Source: Homalodisca vitripennis (Eukaryota; Arthropoda; Insecta; Hemiptera; Cicadellidae). Taken from it: DNA of 64,000 bases. A program made the position numbers and the translations under genes. Location: assembly GCF_021130785.1 (NCBI RefSeq), contig NC_060209.1, forward strand, positions 21,661,501 through 21,725,500, written 5' to 3'. The notes under the pieces were generated by a model, which saw only the letters and a list, made by a program, of their open reading frames with translations, searched no databases and was not told where the DNA came from. This document shows positions 62,601-64,000 of this stretch, in pieces. Numbering within the stretch: position 1 is the first letter of the stretch; each line of letters starts with the position of its first letter.

Positions 62601-63347
62601 TTTTTGATGACAACCCTCCTCTGTTTTTTTTGGCGGTGGTTGGATATTTGATGGAAAGTCAAACAATGTCGGAATTGCTTCATTTTTTAGTCTTTTCTTA
62701 GTTGTGTTTGGTAAAACTAAATGAAAATCGTCTTCTTTGAAATGTTTACCACACAGAACAGTATGTTTTGTTGTTTGAATTTCTTTCTTTTCAATGCAAT
62801 AATCCATTTTTTTAAAAGTTTGTCATCATCCAACGGAAAGCTAAAACATAAAAAGTCTGTATAATTTACTGAAAAAATCAAAACATAACAATAATTCTGA
62901 AGTACATAAAACAAATGTTTTAGTTTCGTACTGGATTGGAATTTGGTGCATAGTGTAAAAAGGCTAAAATCTACTTTAAGAATAGATAGGCTAACTTGGA
63001 ACAACAACTCTCTTGAGTAATTGGATTTTTTAAATTGTTTACAGAAATATCAAATTATAGTTTTAAAAATATAAAAATATATTTTGACTAGCGGATAATC
63101 AGTCTTACACATAATTATTTTATTATATACCATCAACAGTCGTACTTACTGAACTATTTCTGTTAGGTCCTAATAATCTTGCAAGTTTATGAAACAAGTA
63201 TAAAATACAACATATCATGTTACAATTTATAATTGCTAAATGTATTACTATGGTTAAGAAATGTTAAGTCCTTACTTGTGAAAAGAAGTGTTGCAGCCTT
63301 TACTCCATCTCGAAGTACAGTTTGTACGCAGCACAACTCTTTACCAT
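59672..63347 (-). pseudogene. P-element/THAP9-type transposase, three inferred exons, frameshifted
   Basis: Exon 1 (63347-63276) starts MVKSCAAYK, the THAP zinc finger start. The intron 62841-63275 has GTAAGG/TTTTAG ends. Exon 2 (62840-62531) has FPLDDDKLLKKWI, CGKHFKEDDFH and AIPTLF, completing the C2CH finger. The intron 61883-62530 starts GTAAGT. Exon 3 holds a basic coiled-coil (about 61690-61880), LPHPATLRKWISKF near 61500 and the catalytic Asp of FDSMSIR (61386-61397). The second Asp is in VTFDG (61116-61129), then LDPPHMLKLARN near 61000 and the Glu motif DHLELFFSCIRSRGG (60370-60420). The intact 167-residue C-terminus is at 59672-60175. At least ten frame changes are seen, all consistent with one-base indels. 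The enzyme would excise and insert the element by cut-and-paste. Confidence 0.88.
62087..62102. repeat. internal copy of the P-like terminal motif
   Basis: CAACGAACTATACTAC, identical to the first 16 bases of the terminal repeat and in the left-end orientation, lies inside the second inferred intron of the transposase gene. Confidence 0.85.
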
Positions 63348-63716
63348 TGTTAAAAAGCATCTCGAATATAAAAACAAATTTGTAACTCTTAAACACCTAT
63401 TTAAAACGATTAAAATAATAATTGACTTTAAAACGATTAAAAAATAACAATTGACCTTCTCGTAGCAGACGTTGAGACAGACTGAAGTAAAGTATGTCCA
63501 ATGGATGAGTTCGTGTTGTGACATGAAAAGTTTCATGTTGTGACATGTAAAAGCGGGTTACCTGTGTAGTCGATTAGTGCGGTTGAGTTCTTGCCCACTC
63601 CGAGCGCCTGCAAGTCTATGGATACTCCCGCAGCACACGGCTGTGTGTGCCCGGAAAACATAGTACAGGGCTTATGGACAGCGCGCGTTCCAGTAGTATA
63701 GTTCGTTGATTGAGAC

Positions 63717-64000
63717 GACATATACACTATCCCCATGGGGAAGCCAAAAAAGGGGTTTGATCTCTCCTTTTATTAGAAAAATCGAAGTACGACATGTCAA
63801 TGATACTGTTGCTCTTACCTACAACATTTTCTGTTCAAGATAGAGAAAATAATTCTGTAATACTTAACCGCTGTATGTCGAGAGTATAATCATGAGTTCA
63901 AGTGTGTGCTTCTGAAAATTGCTTAATGTATTAAGAACATAAATTCGTTATTATAAAGAGAGAAACTATCATTATTGAATTATAAATTCATATATAATTA
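63717..64000 (+). repeat. array block 6 continues after the transposon
   Basis: GACATATACACTATCCCCATGG and following text match the unit at 15585-15860 and its paralogs. The array is cut by the window end, so its true length is unknown. Confidence 0.85.

Larger units (their letters stand above)
59248..63708 (-). mobile_element. P-like (THAP) DNA transposon, 4461 bp, full-length ends
   Basis: Perfect 30-bp terminal inverted repeats occupy 59248-59277 and 63679-63708, beginning CAACGAACTATACTACTGGA. Further in lies a subterminal inverted pair, 59319-59344 against 63587-63613, identical except for one extra base. It encodes a THAP-type transposase on the minus strand. It is inserted in block 6; equivalent positions at 15580, 33500, 44050 and 53270 are empty. 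Perfect ends and target duplication indicate a recent insertion. Confidence 0.95.
59240..63716. repeat. 8-bp target site duplication ATTGAGAC
   Basis: ATTGAGAC at 59240-59247 and 63709-63716 directly abut the element ends. Eight bp is the diagnostic length for P-superfamily transposons. Confidence 0.95.

Noticed and set aside
9163..64000. Possibility that the array is ribosomal DNA
   Set aside because: The tandem promoters suggested an rDNA spacer, but no 18S, 5.8S or 28S core sequence is visible on either strand and the promoters are TATA-type.

Overview
This is eukaryotic, AT-rich nuclear DNA, most likely from an arthropod and probably an insect. That inference rests on the mobile elements (a PHD-finger CR1-group LINE, a Penelope-like element with a GIY-YIG domain, and a THAP/P-type DNA transposon with an 8-bp target duplication) and on the many microsatellites. 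I cannot name the species. No long conserved host protein gene is visible; the long open frames belong to transposons.

Positions 1-9162 are low-complexity flank: a (TA)n tract, a perfect hairpin, a ~0.7-kb minisatellite with a 40-bp period, a MITE-like element with long imperfect inverted repeats, a LINE 3' end, one possible small exon and one weak helicase-like remnant. From about 9163 to the end the window is a single tandem array of a complex ~7.7-kb repeat unit. Taking landmarks in a fixed order, the unit appears in contiguous phase blocks 9163-18576, 18577-40498, 40499-48244, 48245-49712, 49713-57528 and 57529-64000, joined by recombination junctions that jump to another phase. The last part is a higher-order repeat: a ~9.2-kb block (about 40.5-49.7 kb) is repeated at 49.7-58.9 kb with the same internal junction.

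Three transposons of different classes each sit in a different copy of the unit. They are a 1.1-kb truncated Penelope-like element (22977-24052), a ~4.6-kb CR1-group LINE (about 27752-32349) and a 4461-bp P-like transposon (59248-63708) with perfect 30-bp inverted repeats and a perfect 8-bp target duplication. A fourth insertion (12091-12380) carries a tRNA-like gene inside a (TA)n tract. Because the other unit copies hold the empty sites, the insertion boundaries can be read directly.

The most interesting unit-encoded structure is a candidate multicopy small gene, seen eight times. It has a TATAAATAG box, a leader exon with no ATG, a ~130-145-nt intron with a GT or GC donor and a pyrimidine-rich AG acceptor, then a first ATG opening a 45-codon frame (intact in six of eight copies). 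The TATA/promoter module is itself tandemly duplicated (1-3 copies of ~267 bp) in some units. A ~195-bp block rich in TGACGTAA-type sites lies upstream and is strongly conserved. The gene model is my inference and is not matched to any known family. Many differences between recent copies, and all lesions recognised in the P-like transposase, are single-base indels, so part of the apparent decay may be sequence error.
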